Positions 25,101 through 37,915 of a stretch of DNA of 64,000 nucleotides are shown here, in pieces (the stretch's first letter is position 1; every line of letters starts with the position of its first letter). The notes beneath the pieces were generated by a model. That model saw only the letters and a program-made list of their open reading frames with translations. It was not told the DNA's origin and did not search any database. The stretch comes from Auanema rhodensis (taxonomy: Eukaryota > Nematoda > Chromadorea > Rhabditida > Rhabditidae). The translations under genes were made by a program, and so were the position numbers. The stretch spans positions 682,001 through 746,000 of the forward strand of contig OZ059898.1 of NCBI GenBank assembly GCA_964057225.1, in the 5' to 3' direction.

Positions 25101-27029
25101 TTGAAAAAAGGAATCTAAAAACATCTACTTTTTCCTAAATTATTTTGAAATTTTTCGAAAAAATTTTTGTCAAAATGTTTTTGGAAGCAATGTTGAGTGT
25201 ACATGGAAACTCAACATACACTAATGCATCATTTTTCAAACGATCATAACTAATTTTTGTATTAAGCGTTTCTCAATGTAGTATAGTGCATTCGATGCGG
25301 ATTTTTAAGCTGCGTCGATCTGTGTTATCAGATTTGCGCTAGCTTAAAAATGCACCGAGATATCAACTGATATAAGTTCACACTTATATCCTCGATTTTC
25401 ACCCTGAAGAATTAATTTTTTCGTTGAATAACATTGTCCATCGTCTTTGCCTTGAAAAAAGGAATCTAAAAACATCTACTTTTTGCTAAATTATTTTGAA
25501 ATTTTTCGAAAAAATTTTTGTCAAAATGTTTTTGGAAGCAATGTTGAGTGTACATGGAAACTCAACATACACTAATGCATCATTTTTCAAACGATCATAA
25601 CTAATTTTTGTATTAAGCGTTTCTCAATGTCGTATAGTGCATTCGATGCAGATTTTTAAGCTGCGTCGATCTGTGTTATCAGATTTGCGCTAGCTTAAAA
25701 ATGCACCGAGATATCAACTGATATAAGTTCACACTTATATCCTCGATTTTCACCCTGAAGAATTAATTTTTTCGTTGAATAACATTGTCCATCGTCTTTG
25801 CCTTGAAAAAAGGAATCTAAAAACATCTACTTTTTGCTAAATTATTTTGAAATTTTTCGAAAAAATTTTTGTCAAAATGTTTTTGGAAGCAATGTTGAGT
25901 GTACATGGAAACTCAACATACACTAATGCATCATTTTTCAAACGATCATAACTAATTTTTGTATTAAGCGTTTCTCAATGTAGTATAGTGCATTCGATGC
26001 GGATTTTTAAGCTGCGTCGATATGTGTTATCAGATTTGCGCTAGCTTAAAAATGCACCGAGATATCAACTGATATAAGTTCACACTTATATCCTCGATTT
26101 TCACCCTGAAGAATTAATTTTTTCGTTGAATAACATTGTCCATCGTCTTTGCCTTGAAAAAAGGAATCTAAAAACATCTACTTTTTGCTAAATTATTTTG
26201 AAATTTTTCGAAAAAATTTTTGTCAAAATGTTTTTGGAAGCAATGTTGAGTGTACATGGAAACTCAACATACACTAATGCATCATTTTTCAAACGATCAT
26301 AACTAATTTTTGTATTAAGCGTTTCTCAATGTAGTATAGTGCATTCGATGCGGATTTTTAAGCTGCGTCGATCTGTGTTATCAGATTTGCGCTAGCTTAA
26401 AAATGCACCGAGATATCAACTGATATAAGTTCACACTTATATCCTCGATTTTCACCCTGAAGAATTAATTTTTTTGTTGAATAACATTGTCCATCGTCTT
26501 TGCCTTGAAAAAAGGAATCTAAAAACATCTACTTTTTGCTAAATTATTTTGAAATTTTTCGAAAAAATTTTTGTCAAAATGTTTTTGGAAGCAATGTTGA
26601 GTGTACATGGAAACTCAACATACACTAATGCATCATTTTTCAAACGATCATAACTAATTTTTGTATTAAGCGTTTCTCAATGTAGTATAGTGCATTCGAT
26701 GCGGATTTTTAAGCTGCGTGGATCTGTGTTATCAGATTTGCGCTAGCTTAAAAATGCACCGAGATATCAACTGATATAAGTTCACACTTATATCCTCGAT
26801 TTTCACCCTGAAGAATTAATTTTTTTGTTGAATAACATTGTCCATCGTCTTTGCCTTGAAAAAAGGAATCTAAAAACATCTACTTTTTGCTAAATTATTT
26901 TGAAATTTTTCGAAAAAATTTTTGTCAAAATGTTTTTGGAAGTAATGTTGAGTGTACATGGAAACTCAACATACACTAATGCATCATTTTTCAAACGATC
27001 ATAACTAATTTTTGTATTAAGCGTTTCTC
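22116..27029 (+). repeat. 14-monomer higher-order unit, copy 1 (4,914-bp period)
   Basis: Monomers 64-77. Three units at the start (22116, 22467, 22818) and four at the end (25626, 25977, 26328, 26679) match monomers 14 places downstream, including the marked CTCAATTTT, GATGCAGAT and GCGTGGATC types. Between them the order differs: 23871-24923 matches 28083-29135 at a shift of 12 monomers instead. So the copy is partial, with compensating loss and gain inside it. Confidence 0.72.
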
Positions 27030-30000
27030 AATGTAGTATAGTGCATTCGATGCGGATTTTTAAGCTGCGTCGATCTGTGTTATCAGATTTGCGCTAGCTT
27101 AAAAATGCACCGAGATATCAACTGATATAAGTTCACACATATATCCTCAATTTTCACCCTGAAGAATTAATTTTTTCGTTGAATAACATTGTCCATCGTC
27201 TTTGCCTTGAAAAAAGGAATCTAAAAACATCTACTTTTTGCTAAATTATTTTGAAATTTTTCGAAAAAATTTTTGTCAAAATGTTTTTGGAAGTAATGTT
27301 GAGTGTACATGGAAACTCAACATACACTAATGCATCATTTTTCAAACGATCATAACTAATTTTTGTATTAAGCGTTTCTCAATGTCGTATAGTGCATTCG
27401 ATGCGGATTTTTAAGCTGCGTCGATCTGTGTTATCAGATTTGCGCTAGCTTAAAAATGCACCGAGATATCAACTGATATAAGTTCACACTTATATCCTCG
27501 ATTTTCACCCTGAAGAATTAATTTTTTCGTTGAATAACATTGTCCATCGTCTTTGCCTTGAAAAAAGGAATCTAAAAACATCTACTTTTTGCTAAATTAT
27601 TTTGAAATTTTTCGAAAAAATTTTTGTCAAAATGTTTTTGGAAGCAATGTTGAGTGTACATGGAAACTCAACATACACTAATGCATCATTTTTCAAACGA
27701 TCATAACTAATTTTTGTATTAAGCGTTTCTCAATGTAGTATAGTGCATTCGATGCGGATTTTTAAGCTGCGTCGATCTGTGTTATCAGATTTGCGCTAGC
27801 TTAAAAATGCACCGAGATATCAACTGATATAAGTTCACACTTATATCCTCAATTTTCACCCTGAAGAATTAATTTTTTCGTTGAATAACATTGTCCATCG
27901 TCTTTGCCTTGAAAAAAGGAATCTAAAAACATCTACTTTTTGCTAAATTATTTTGAAATTTTTCGAAAAAATTTTTGTCAAAATGTTTTTGGAAGCAATG
28001 TTGAGTGTACATGGAAACTCAACATACACTAATGCATCATTTTTCAAACGATCATAACTAATTTTTGTATTAAGCGTTTCTCAATGTAGTATAGTGCATT
28101 CGATGCGGATTTTTAAGCTGCGTCGATCTGTGTTATCAGATTTGCGCTAGCTTAAAAATGCACCGAGATATCAACTGATATAAGTTCACACTTATATCCT
28201 CGATTTTCACCCTGAAGAATTAATTTTTTTGTTGAATAACATTGTCCATCGTCTTTGCCTTGAAAAAAGGAATCTAAAAACATCTACTTTTTGCTAAATT
28301 ATTTTGAAATTTTTCGAAAAAATTTTTGTCAAAATGTTTTTGGAAGTAATGTTGAGTGTACATGGAAACTCAACATACACTAATGCATCATTTTTCAAAC
28401 GATCATAACTAATTTTTGTATTAAGCGTTTCTCAATGTCGTATAGTGCATTCGATGCGGATTTTTAAGCTGCGTCGATCTGTGTTATCAGATTTGCGCTA
28501 GCTTAAAAATGCACCGAGATATCAACTGATATAAGTTCACACTTATATCCTCGATTTTCACCCTGAAGAATTAATTTTTTCGTTGAATAACATTGTCCAT
28601 CGTCTTTGCCTTGAAAAAAGGAATCTAAAAACATCTACTTTTTGCTAAATTATTTTGAAATTTTTCGAAAAAATTTTTGTCAAAATGTTTTTGGAAGCAA
28701 TGTTGAGTGTACATGGAAACTCAACATACACTAATGCATCATTTTTCAAACGATCATAACTAATTTTTGTATTAAGCGTTTCTCAATGTCGTATAGTGCA
28801 TTCGATGCGGATTTTTAAGCTGCGTCGATCTGTGTTATCAGATTTGCGCTAGCTTAAAAATGCACCGAGATATCAACTGATATAAGTTCACACTTATATC
28901 CTCGATTTTCACCCTGAAGAATTAATTTTTTCGTTGAATAACATTGTCCATCGTCTTTGCCTTGAAAAAAGGAATCTAAAAACATCTACTTTTTGCTAAA
29001 TTATTTTGAAATTTTTCGAAAAAATTTTTGTCAAAATGTTTTTGGAAGCAATGTTGAGTGTACATGGAAACTCAACATACACTAATGCATCATTTTTCAA
29101 ACGATCATAACTAATTTTTGTATTAAGCGTTTCTCAATGTAGTATAGTGCATTCGATGCGGATTTTTAAGCTGCGTCGATCTGTGTTATCAGATTTGCGC
29201 TAGCTTAAAAATGCACCGAGATATCAACTGATATAAGTTCACACTTATATCCTCGATTTTCACCCTGAAGAATTAATTTTTTCGTTGAATAACATTGTCC
29301 ATCGTCTTTGCCTTGAAAAAAGGAATCTAAAAACATCTACTTTTTGCTAAATTATTTTGAAATTTTTCGAAAAAATTTTTGTCAAAATGTTTTTGGAAGC
29401 AATGTTGAGTGTACATGGAAACTCAACATACACTAATGCATCATTTTTCAAACGATCATAACTAATTTTTGTATTAAGCGTTTCTCAATGTCGTATAGTG
29501 CATTCGATGCGGATTTTTAAGCTGCGTCGATCTGTGTTATCAGATTTGCGCTAGCTTAAAAATGCACCGAGATATCAACTGATATAAGTTCACACTTATA
29601 TCCTCGATTTTCACCCTGAAGAATTAATTTTTTCGTTGAATAACATTGTCCATCGTCTTTGCCTTGAAAAAAGGAATCTAAAAACATCTACTTTTTGCTA
29701 AATTATTTTGAAATTTTTCGAAAAAATTTTTGTCAAAATGTTTTTGGAAGCAATGTTGAGTGTACATGGAAACTCAACATACACTAATGCATCATTTTTC
29801 AAACGATCATAACTAATTTTTGTATTAAGCGTTTCTCAATGTAGTATAGTGCATTCGATGCGGATTTTTAAGCTGCGTCGATCTGTGTTATCAGATTTGC
29901 GCTAGCTTAAAAATGCACCGAGATATCAACTGATATAAGTTCACACTTATATCCTCAATTTTCACCCTGAAGAATTAATTTTTTCGTTGAATAACATTGT

Positions 30001-31943
30001 CCATCGTCTTTGCCTTGAAAAAAGGAATCTAAAAACATCTACTTTTTGCTAAATTATTTTGAAATTTTTCGAAAAAATTTTTGTCAAAATGTTTTTGGAA
30101 GCAATGTTGAGTGTACATGGAAACTCAACATACACTAATGCATCATTTTTCAAACGATCATAACTAATTTTTGTATTAAGCGTTTCTCAATGTAGTATAG
30201 TGCATTCGATGCGGATTTTTAAGCTGCGTCGATCTGTGTTATCAGATTTGCGCTAGCTTAAAAATGCACCGAGATATCAACTGATATAAGTTCACACTTA
30301 TATCCTCGATTTTCACCCTGAAGAATTAATTTTTTCGTTGAATAACATTGTCCATCGTCTTTGCCTTGAAAAAAGGAATCTAAAAACATCTACTTTTTGC
30401 TAAATTATTTTGAAATTTTTCGAAAAAATTTTTGTCAAAATGTTTTTGGAAGCAATGTTGAGTGTACATGGAAACTCAACATACACTAATGCATCATTTT
30501 TCAAACGATCATAACTAATTTTTGTATTAAGCGTTTCTCAATGTCGTATAGTGCATTCGATGCAGATTTTTAAGCTGCGTCGATCTGTGTTATCAGATTT
30601 GCGCTAGCTTAAAAATGCACCGAGATATCAACTGATATAAGTTCACACTTATATCCTCGATTTTCACCCTGAAGAATTAATTTTTTCGTTGAATAACATT
30701 GTCCATCGTCTTTGCCTTGAAAAAAGGAATCTAAAAACATCTACTTTTTGCTAAATTATTTTGAAATTTTTCGAAAAAATTTTTGTCAAAATGTTTTTGG
30801 AAGCAATGTTGAGTGTACATGGAAACTCAACATACACTAATGCATCATTTTTCAAACGATCATAACTAATTTTTGTATTAAGCGTTTCTCAATGTAGTAT
30901 AGTGCATTCGATGCGGATTTTTAAGCTGCGTCGATCTGTGTTATCAGATTTGCGCTAGCTTAAAAATGCACCGAGATATCAACTGATATAAGTTCACACT
31001 TATATCCTCGATTTTCACCCTGAAGAATTAATTTTTTCGTTGAATAACATTGTCCATCGTCTTTGCCTTGAAAAAAGGAATCTAAAAACATCTACTTTTT
31101 GCTAAATTATTTTGAAATTTTTCGAAAAAATTTTTGTCAAAATGTTTTTGGAAGCAATGTTGAGTGTACATGGAAACTCAACATACACTAATGCATCATT
31201 TTTCAAACGATCATAACTAATTTTTGTATTAAGCGTTTCTCAATGTAGTATAGTGCATTCGATGCGGATTTTTAAGCTGCGTCGATCTGTGTTATCAGAT
31301 TTGCGCTAGCTTAAAAATGCACCGAGATATCAACTGATATAAGTTCACACTTATATCCTCGATTTTCACCCTGAAGAATTAATTTTTTTGTTGAATAACA
31401 TTGTCCATCGTCTTTGCCTTGAAAAAAGGAATCTAAAAACATCTACTTTTTGCTAAATTATTTTGAAATTTTTCGAAAAAATTTTTGTCAAAATGTTTTT
31501 GGAAGCAATGTTGAGTGTACATGGAAACTCAACATACACTAATGCATCATTTTTCAAACGATCATAACTAATTTTTGTATTAAGCGTTTCTCAATGTAGT
31601 ATAGTGCATTCGATGCGGATTTTTAAGCTGCGTGGATCTGTGTTATCAGATTTGCGCTAGCTTAAAAATGCACCGAGATATCAACTGATATAAGTTCACA
31701 CTTATATCCTCGATTTTCACCCTGAAGAATTAATTTTTTTGTTGAATAACATTGTCCATCGTCTTTGCCTTGAAAAAAGGAATCTAAAAACATCTACTTT
31801 TTGCTAAATTATTTTGAAATTTTTCGAAAAAATTTTTGTCAAAATGTTTTTGGAAGTAATGTTGAGTGTACATGGAAACTCAACATACACTAATGCATCA
31901 TTTTTCAAACGATCATAACTAATTTTTGTATTAAGCGTTTCTC
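27030..31943 (+). repeat. 14-monomer higher-order unit, copy 2 (partial)
   Basis: Monomers 78-91, matching 22116-27029 at the two ends as described there. The inner part carries an extra CTCAATTTT monomer at 29838 and lacks counterparts of the monomers with GCTTAGAAATG (23169), TTTTTTGAAAA (23520) and TTTCCTAAATT (24924). Confidence 0.72.
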
Positions 31944-32645
31944 AATGTCGTATAGTGCATTCGATGCGGATTTTTAAGCTGCGTCGATCTGTGTTATCAG
32001 ATTTGCGCTAGCTTAAAAATGCACCGAGATATCAACTGATATAAGTTCACACTTATATCCTCGATTTTCACCCTGAAGAATTAATTTTTTCGTTGAATAA
32101 CATTGTCCATCGTTTTTGCCTTGAAAAAAGGAATCTAAAAACATCTACTTTTTGCTACATTATTTTGAAATTTTTCGAAAAAATTTTTGTCAAAATGTTT
32201 TTGGAAGCAATGTTGAGTGTACATGGAAACTCAACATACACTAATGCATCATTTTTCAAACGATCATAACTAATTTTTGTATTAAGCGTTTCTCAATGTA
32301 GTATAGTGCATTCGATGCGGATTTTTAAGCTGCGTCGATCTGTGTTATCAGATTTGCGCTAGCTTAAAAATGCACCGAGATATCAACTGATATAAGTTCA
32401 CACTTATATCCTCGATTTTCACCCTGAAGAATTAATTTTTTTGTTGAATAACATTGTCCATCGTCTTTGCCTTGAAAAAAGGAATCTAAAAACATCTACT
32501 TTTTGCTAAATTATTTTGAAATTTTTCGAAAAAATTTTTGTCAAAATGTTTTTGGAAGTAATGTTGAGTGTACATGGAAACTCAACATACACTAATGCAT
32601 CATTTTTCAAACGATCATAACTAATTTTTGTATTAAGCGTTTCTC

Positions 32646-35600
32646 AATGTCGTATAGTGCATTCGATGCGGATTTTTAAGCTGCGTCGATCTGTGTTATC
32701 AGATTTGCGCTAGCTTAAAAATGCACCGAGATATCAACTGATATAAGTTCACACTTATATCCTCGATTTTCACCCTGAAGAATTAATTTTTTCGTTGAAT
32801 AACATTGTCCATCGTCTTTGCCTTGAAAAAAGGAATCTAAAAACATCTACTTTTTGCTAAATTATCTTGAAATTTTTCGAAAAAATTTTTGTCAAAATGT
32901 TTTTGGAAGCAATGTTGAGTGTACATGGAAACTCAACATACACTAATGCATCATTTTTCAAACGATCATAACTAATTTTTGTATTAAGCGTTTCTCAATG
33001 TAGTATAGTGCATTCGATGCGGATTTTTAAGCTGCGTCGATCTGTGTTATCAGATTTGCGCTAGCTTAAAAATGCACCGAGATATCAACTGATATAAGTT
33101 CACACTTATATCCTCGATTTTCACCCTGAAGAATTAATTTTTTTGTTGAATAACATTGTCCATCGTCTTTGCCTTGAAAAAAGGAATCTAAAAACATCTA
33201 CTTTTTGCTAAATTATTTTGAAATTTTTTCGAAAAAATTTTTGTCAAAATGTTTTTGGAAGCAATGTTGAGTGTACATGGAAACTCAACATACACTAATG
33301 CATCATTTTTCAAACGATCATAACTAATTTTTGTATTAAGCGTTTCTCAATGTCGTATAGTGCATTCGATGCGGATTTTTAAGCTGCGTCGATCTGTGTT
33401 ATCAGATTTGCGCTAGCTTAAAAATGCACCGAGATATCAACTGATATAAGTTCACACTTATATCCTCGATTTTCACCCTGAAGAATTAATTTTTTCGTTG
33501 AATAACATTGTCCATCGTCTTTGCCTTGAAAAAAGGAATCTAAAAACATCTACTTTTTGCTAAATTATCTTGAAATTTTTCGAAAAAATTTTTGTCAAAA
33601 TGTTTTTGGAAGCAATGTTGAGTGTACATGGAAACTCAACATACACTAATGCATCATTTTTCAAACGATCATAACTAATTTTTGTATTAAGCGTTTCTCA
33701 ATGTAGTATAGTGCATTCGATGCGGATTTTTAAGCTGCGTCGATCTGTGTTATCAGATTTGCGCTAGCTTAAAAATGCACCGAGATATCAACTGATATAA
33801 GTTCACACTTATATCCTCGATTTTCACCCTGAAGAATTAATTTTTTTGTTGAATAACATTGTCCATCGTCTTTGCCTTGAAAAAAGGAATCTAAAAACAT
33901 CTACTTTTTGCTAAATTATTTTGAAAATTTTTCGAAAAAATTTTTGTCAAAATGTTTTTGGAAGCAATGTTGAGTGTACATGGAAACTCAACATACACTA
34001 ATGCATCATTTTTCAAACGATCATAACTAATTTTTGTATTAAGCGTTTCTCAATGTAGTATAGTGCATTCGATGCGGATTTTTAAGCTGCGTCGATCTGT
34101 GTTATCAGATTTGCGCTAGCTTAAAAATGCACCGAGATATCAACTGATATAAGTTCACACTTATATCCTCGATTTTCACCCTGAAGAATTAATTTTTTTG
34201 TTGAATAACATTGTCCATCGTCTTTGCCTTGAAAAAAGGAATCTAAAAACATCTACTTTTTGCTAAATTATTTTGAAAATTTTTCGAAAAAATTTTTGTC
34301 AAAATGTTTTTGGAAGCAATGTTGAGTGTACATGGAAACTCAACATACACTAATGCATCATTTTTCAAACGATCATAACTAATTTTTGTATTAAGCGTTT
34401 CTCAATGTCGTATAGTGCATTCGATGCGGATTTTTAAGCTGCGTCGATCTGTGTTATCAGATTTGCGCTAGCTTAAAAATGCACCGAGATATCAACTGAT
34501 ATAAGTTCACACTTATATCCTCGATTTTCACCCTGAAGAATTAATTTTTTCGTTGAATAACATTGTCCATCGTCTTTGCCTTGAAAAAAGGAATCTAAAA
34601 ACATCTACTTTTTGCTAAATTATCTTGAAATTTTTCGAAAAAATTTTTGTCAAAATGTTTTTGGAAGCAATGTTGAGTGTACATGGAAACTCAACATACA
34701 CTAATGCATCATTTTTCAAACGATCATAACTAATTTTTGTATTAAGCGTTTCTCAATGTAGTATAGTGCATTCGATGCGGATTTTTAAGCTGCGTCGATC
34801 TGTGTTATCAGATTTGCGCTAGCTTAAAAATGCACCGAGATATCAACTGATATAAGTTCACACTTATATCCTCGATTTTCACCCTGAAGAATTAATTTTT
34901 TTGTTGAATAACATTGTCCATCGTCTTTGCCTTGAAAAAAGGAATCTAAAAACATCTACTTTTTGCTAAATTATTTTGAAAATTTTTCGAAAAAATTTTT
35001 GTCAAAATGTTTTTGGAAGCAATGTTGAGTGTACATGGAAACTCAACATACACTAATGCATCATTTTTCAAACGATCATAACTAATTTTTGTATTAAGCG
35101 TTTCTCAATGTCGTATAGTGCATTCGATGCGGATTTTCAAGCTGCGTCGATCTGTGTTATCAGATTTGCGCTAGCTTAAAAATGCACCGAGATATCAACT
35201 GATATAAGTTCACACTTATATCCTCGATTTTCACCCTGAAGAATTAATTTTTTCGTTGAATAACATTGTCCATCGTCTTTGCCTTGAAAAAAGGAATCTA
35301 AAAACATCTACTTTTTGCTAAATTATCTTGAAATTTTTCGAAAAAATTTTTGTCAAAATGTTTTTGGAAGCAATGTTGAGTGTACATGGAAACTCAACAT
35401 ACACTAATGCATCATTTTTCAAACGATCATAACTAATTTTTGTATTAAGCGTTTCTCAATGTAGTATAGTGCATTCGATGCGGATTTTTAAGCTGCGTCG
35501 ATCTGTGTTATCAGATTTGCGCTAGCTTAAAAATGCACCGAGATATCAACTGATATAAGTTCACACTTATATCCTCGATTTTCACCCTGAAGAATTAATT

Positions 35601-37915
35601 TTTTCGTTGAATAACATTGTCCATCGTCTTTGCCTTGAAAAAAGGAATCTAAAAACATCTACTTTTTGCTAAATTATTTTGAAATTTTTCGAAAAAATTT
35701 TTGTCAAAATGTTTTTGGAAGCAATGTTGAGTGTACATGGAAACTCAACATACACTAATGCATCATTTTTCAAACGATCATAACTAATTTTTGTATTAAG
35801 CGTTTCTCAATGTAGTATAGTGCATTCGATGCGGATTTTTAAGCTGCGTCGATCTGTGTTATCAGATTTGCGCTAGCTTAAAAATGCACCGAGATATCAA
35901 CTGATATAAGTTCACACTTATATCCTCGATTTTCACCCTGAAGAATTAATTTTTTCGTTGAATAACATTGTCCATCGTCTTTGCCTTGAAAAAAGGAATC
36001 TAAAAACATCTACTTTTCGCCAAATTATTTTGAAATTTTTCGAAAAAATTTTTGTCAAAATGTTTTTGGAAGCAATGTTGAGTGTACATGGAAACTCAAC
36101 ATACACTAATGCATCATTTTTCAAACGATCATAACTAATTTTTGTATTAAGCGTTTCTCAATGTAGTATAGTGCATTCGATGCGGATTTTTAAGCTGCGT
36201 CGATCTGTGTTATCAGATTTGCGCTAGCTTAAAAATGCACCGAGATATCAACTGATATAAGTTCACACATATATCCTCGATTTTCACCCTGAAGAATTAA
36301 TTTTTTTGTTGAATAACATTGTCCATCGTCTTTGCCTTGAAAAAAGGAATCTAAAAACATCTACTTTTTGCTAAATTATTTTGAAAATTTTTCGAAAAAA
36401 TTTTTGTCAAAATGTTTTTGGAAGCAATGTTGAGTGTACATGGAAACTCAACATACACTAATGCATCATTTTTCAAACGATCATAACTAATTTTTGTATT
36501 AAGCGTTTCTCAATGTCGTATAGTGCATTCGATGCGGATTTTTAAGCTGCGTCGATCTGTGTTATCAGATTTGCGCTAGCTTAAAAATGCACCGAGATAT
36601 CAACTGATATAAGTTCACACTTATATCCTCGATTTTCACCCTGAAGAATTAATTTTTTCGTTGAATAACATTGTCCATCGTCTTTGCCTTGAAAAAAGGA
36701 ATCTAAAAACATCTACTTTTTGCTAAATTATCTTGAAATTTTTCGAAAAAATTTTTGTCAAAATGTTTTTGGAAGCAATGTTGAGTGTACATGGAAACTC
36801 AACATACACTAATGCATCATTTTTTAAACGATCATAACTAATTTTTGTATTAAGCGTTTCTCAATGTCGTATAGTGCATTCGATGCGGATTTTTAAGCTG
36901 CGTCGATCTGTGTTTTCAGATTTGCGCTAGCTTAAAAATGCACCGAGATATCAACTGATATAAGTTCACACTTATATCCTCGATTTTCACCCTGAAGAAT
37001 TAATTTTTTTGTTGAATAACATTGTCCATCGTCTTTGCCTTGAAAAAAGAAATCTAAAAACATCTACTTTTTGCTAAATTATCTTGAAATTTTTCGAAAA
37101 AATTTTTGTCAAAATGTTTTTGGAAGCAATGTTGAGTGTACATGGAAACTCAACATACACTAATGCATCATTTTTCAAACGATCATAACTAATTTTTGTA
37201 TTAAGCGTTTCTCAATGTCGTATAGTGCATTCGATGCGGATTTTTAAGCTGCGTCGATCTGTGTTATCAGATTTGCGCTAGCTTAAAAATGCACCGAGAT
37301 ATCAACTGATATAAGTTCACACTTATATCCTCGATTTTCACCCTGAAGAATTAATTTTTTCGTTGAATAACATTGTCCATCGTCTTTGCCTTGAAAAAAG
37401 GAATCTAAAAACATCTACTTTTTGCTAAATTATTTTGAAATTTTTCGAAAAAATTTTTGTCAAAATGTTTTTGGAAGCAATGTTGAGTGTACATGGAAAC
37501 TCAACATACACTAATGCATCATTTTTCAAACGATCATAACTAATTTTTGTATCAAGCGTTTCTCAATGTAGTATAGTGCATTCGATGCGGATTTTTAAGC
37601 TGCGTGGATCTGTGTTATCAGATTTGCGCTAGCTTAAAAATGCACCGAGATATCAACTGATATAAGTTCACACTTATATCCTCGATTTTCACCCTGAAGA
37701 ATTAATTTTTTTGTTGAATAACATTGTCCATCGTCTTTGCCTTGAAAAAAGGAATCTAAAAACATCTACTTTTTGCTAAATTATTTTGAAATTTTTCGAA
37801 AAAATTTTTGTCAAAATGTTTTTGGAAGTAATGTTGAGTGTACATGGAAACTCAACATACACTAATGCATCATTTTTCAAACGATCATAACTAATTTTTG
37901 TATTAAGCGTTTCTC
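32646..37915 (+). repeat. Array segment where ATTATCTTG first becomes common, alternating with 352-bp monomers
   Basis: Monomers 94-108. ATTATCTTG monomers (32646, 33349, 34404, 35107, 36512, 36863) also have GTCGTAT at base 5. Between them lie GTAGTAT monomers with TTTTTTTGTTG and an extra base just before the TTTTTCGAAAAA palindrome (T at 32997; A at 33700, 34052, 34755 and 36160). The two kinds largely alternate, suggesting a dimer of about 703 bp. Odd members are 35809 (CTTTTCGCCAAATT), 36863 (GTGTTTTCAG with AGAAATC) and 37565 (GCGTGGATC with GAAGTAATG). The pair 37565/37916 resembles 31593/31944. Confidence 0.8.

Larger units (their letters stand above)
20712..32645 (+). repeat. Array segment with GAAGTAATG and CTCAATTTT variants
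   Basis: Monomers 60-93, all 351 bp. GGAAGTAATG occurs in the monomers at 21063, 21765, 22116, 23871, 26679, 27030, 28083, 31593 and 32295. CTCAATTTTCACC replaces CTCGATTTTCACC at 20712, 22116, 22818, 27030, 27732 and 29838. GATGCAGATTT marks 25626 and 30540, and GCGTGGATC marks 26679 and 31593. Single-copy marks include CGATATGTG in 25977 and TTTTTCCTAAATT in 24924. Confidence 0.85.
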
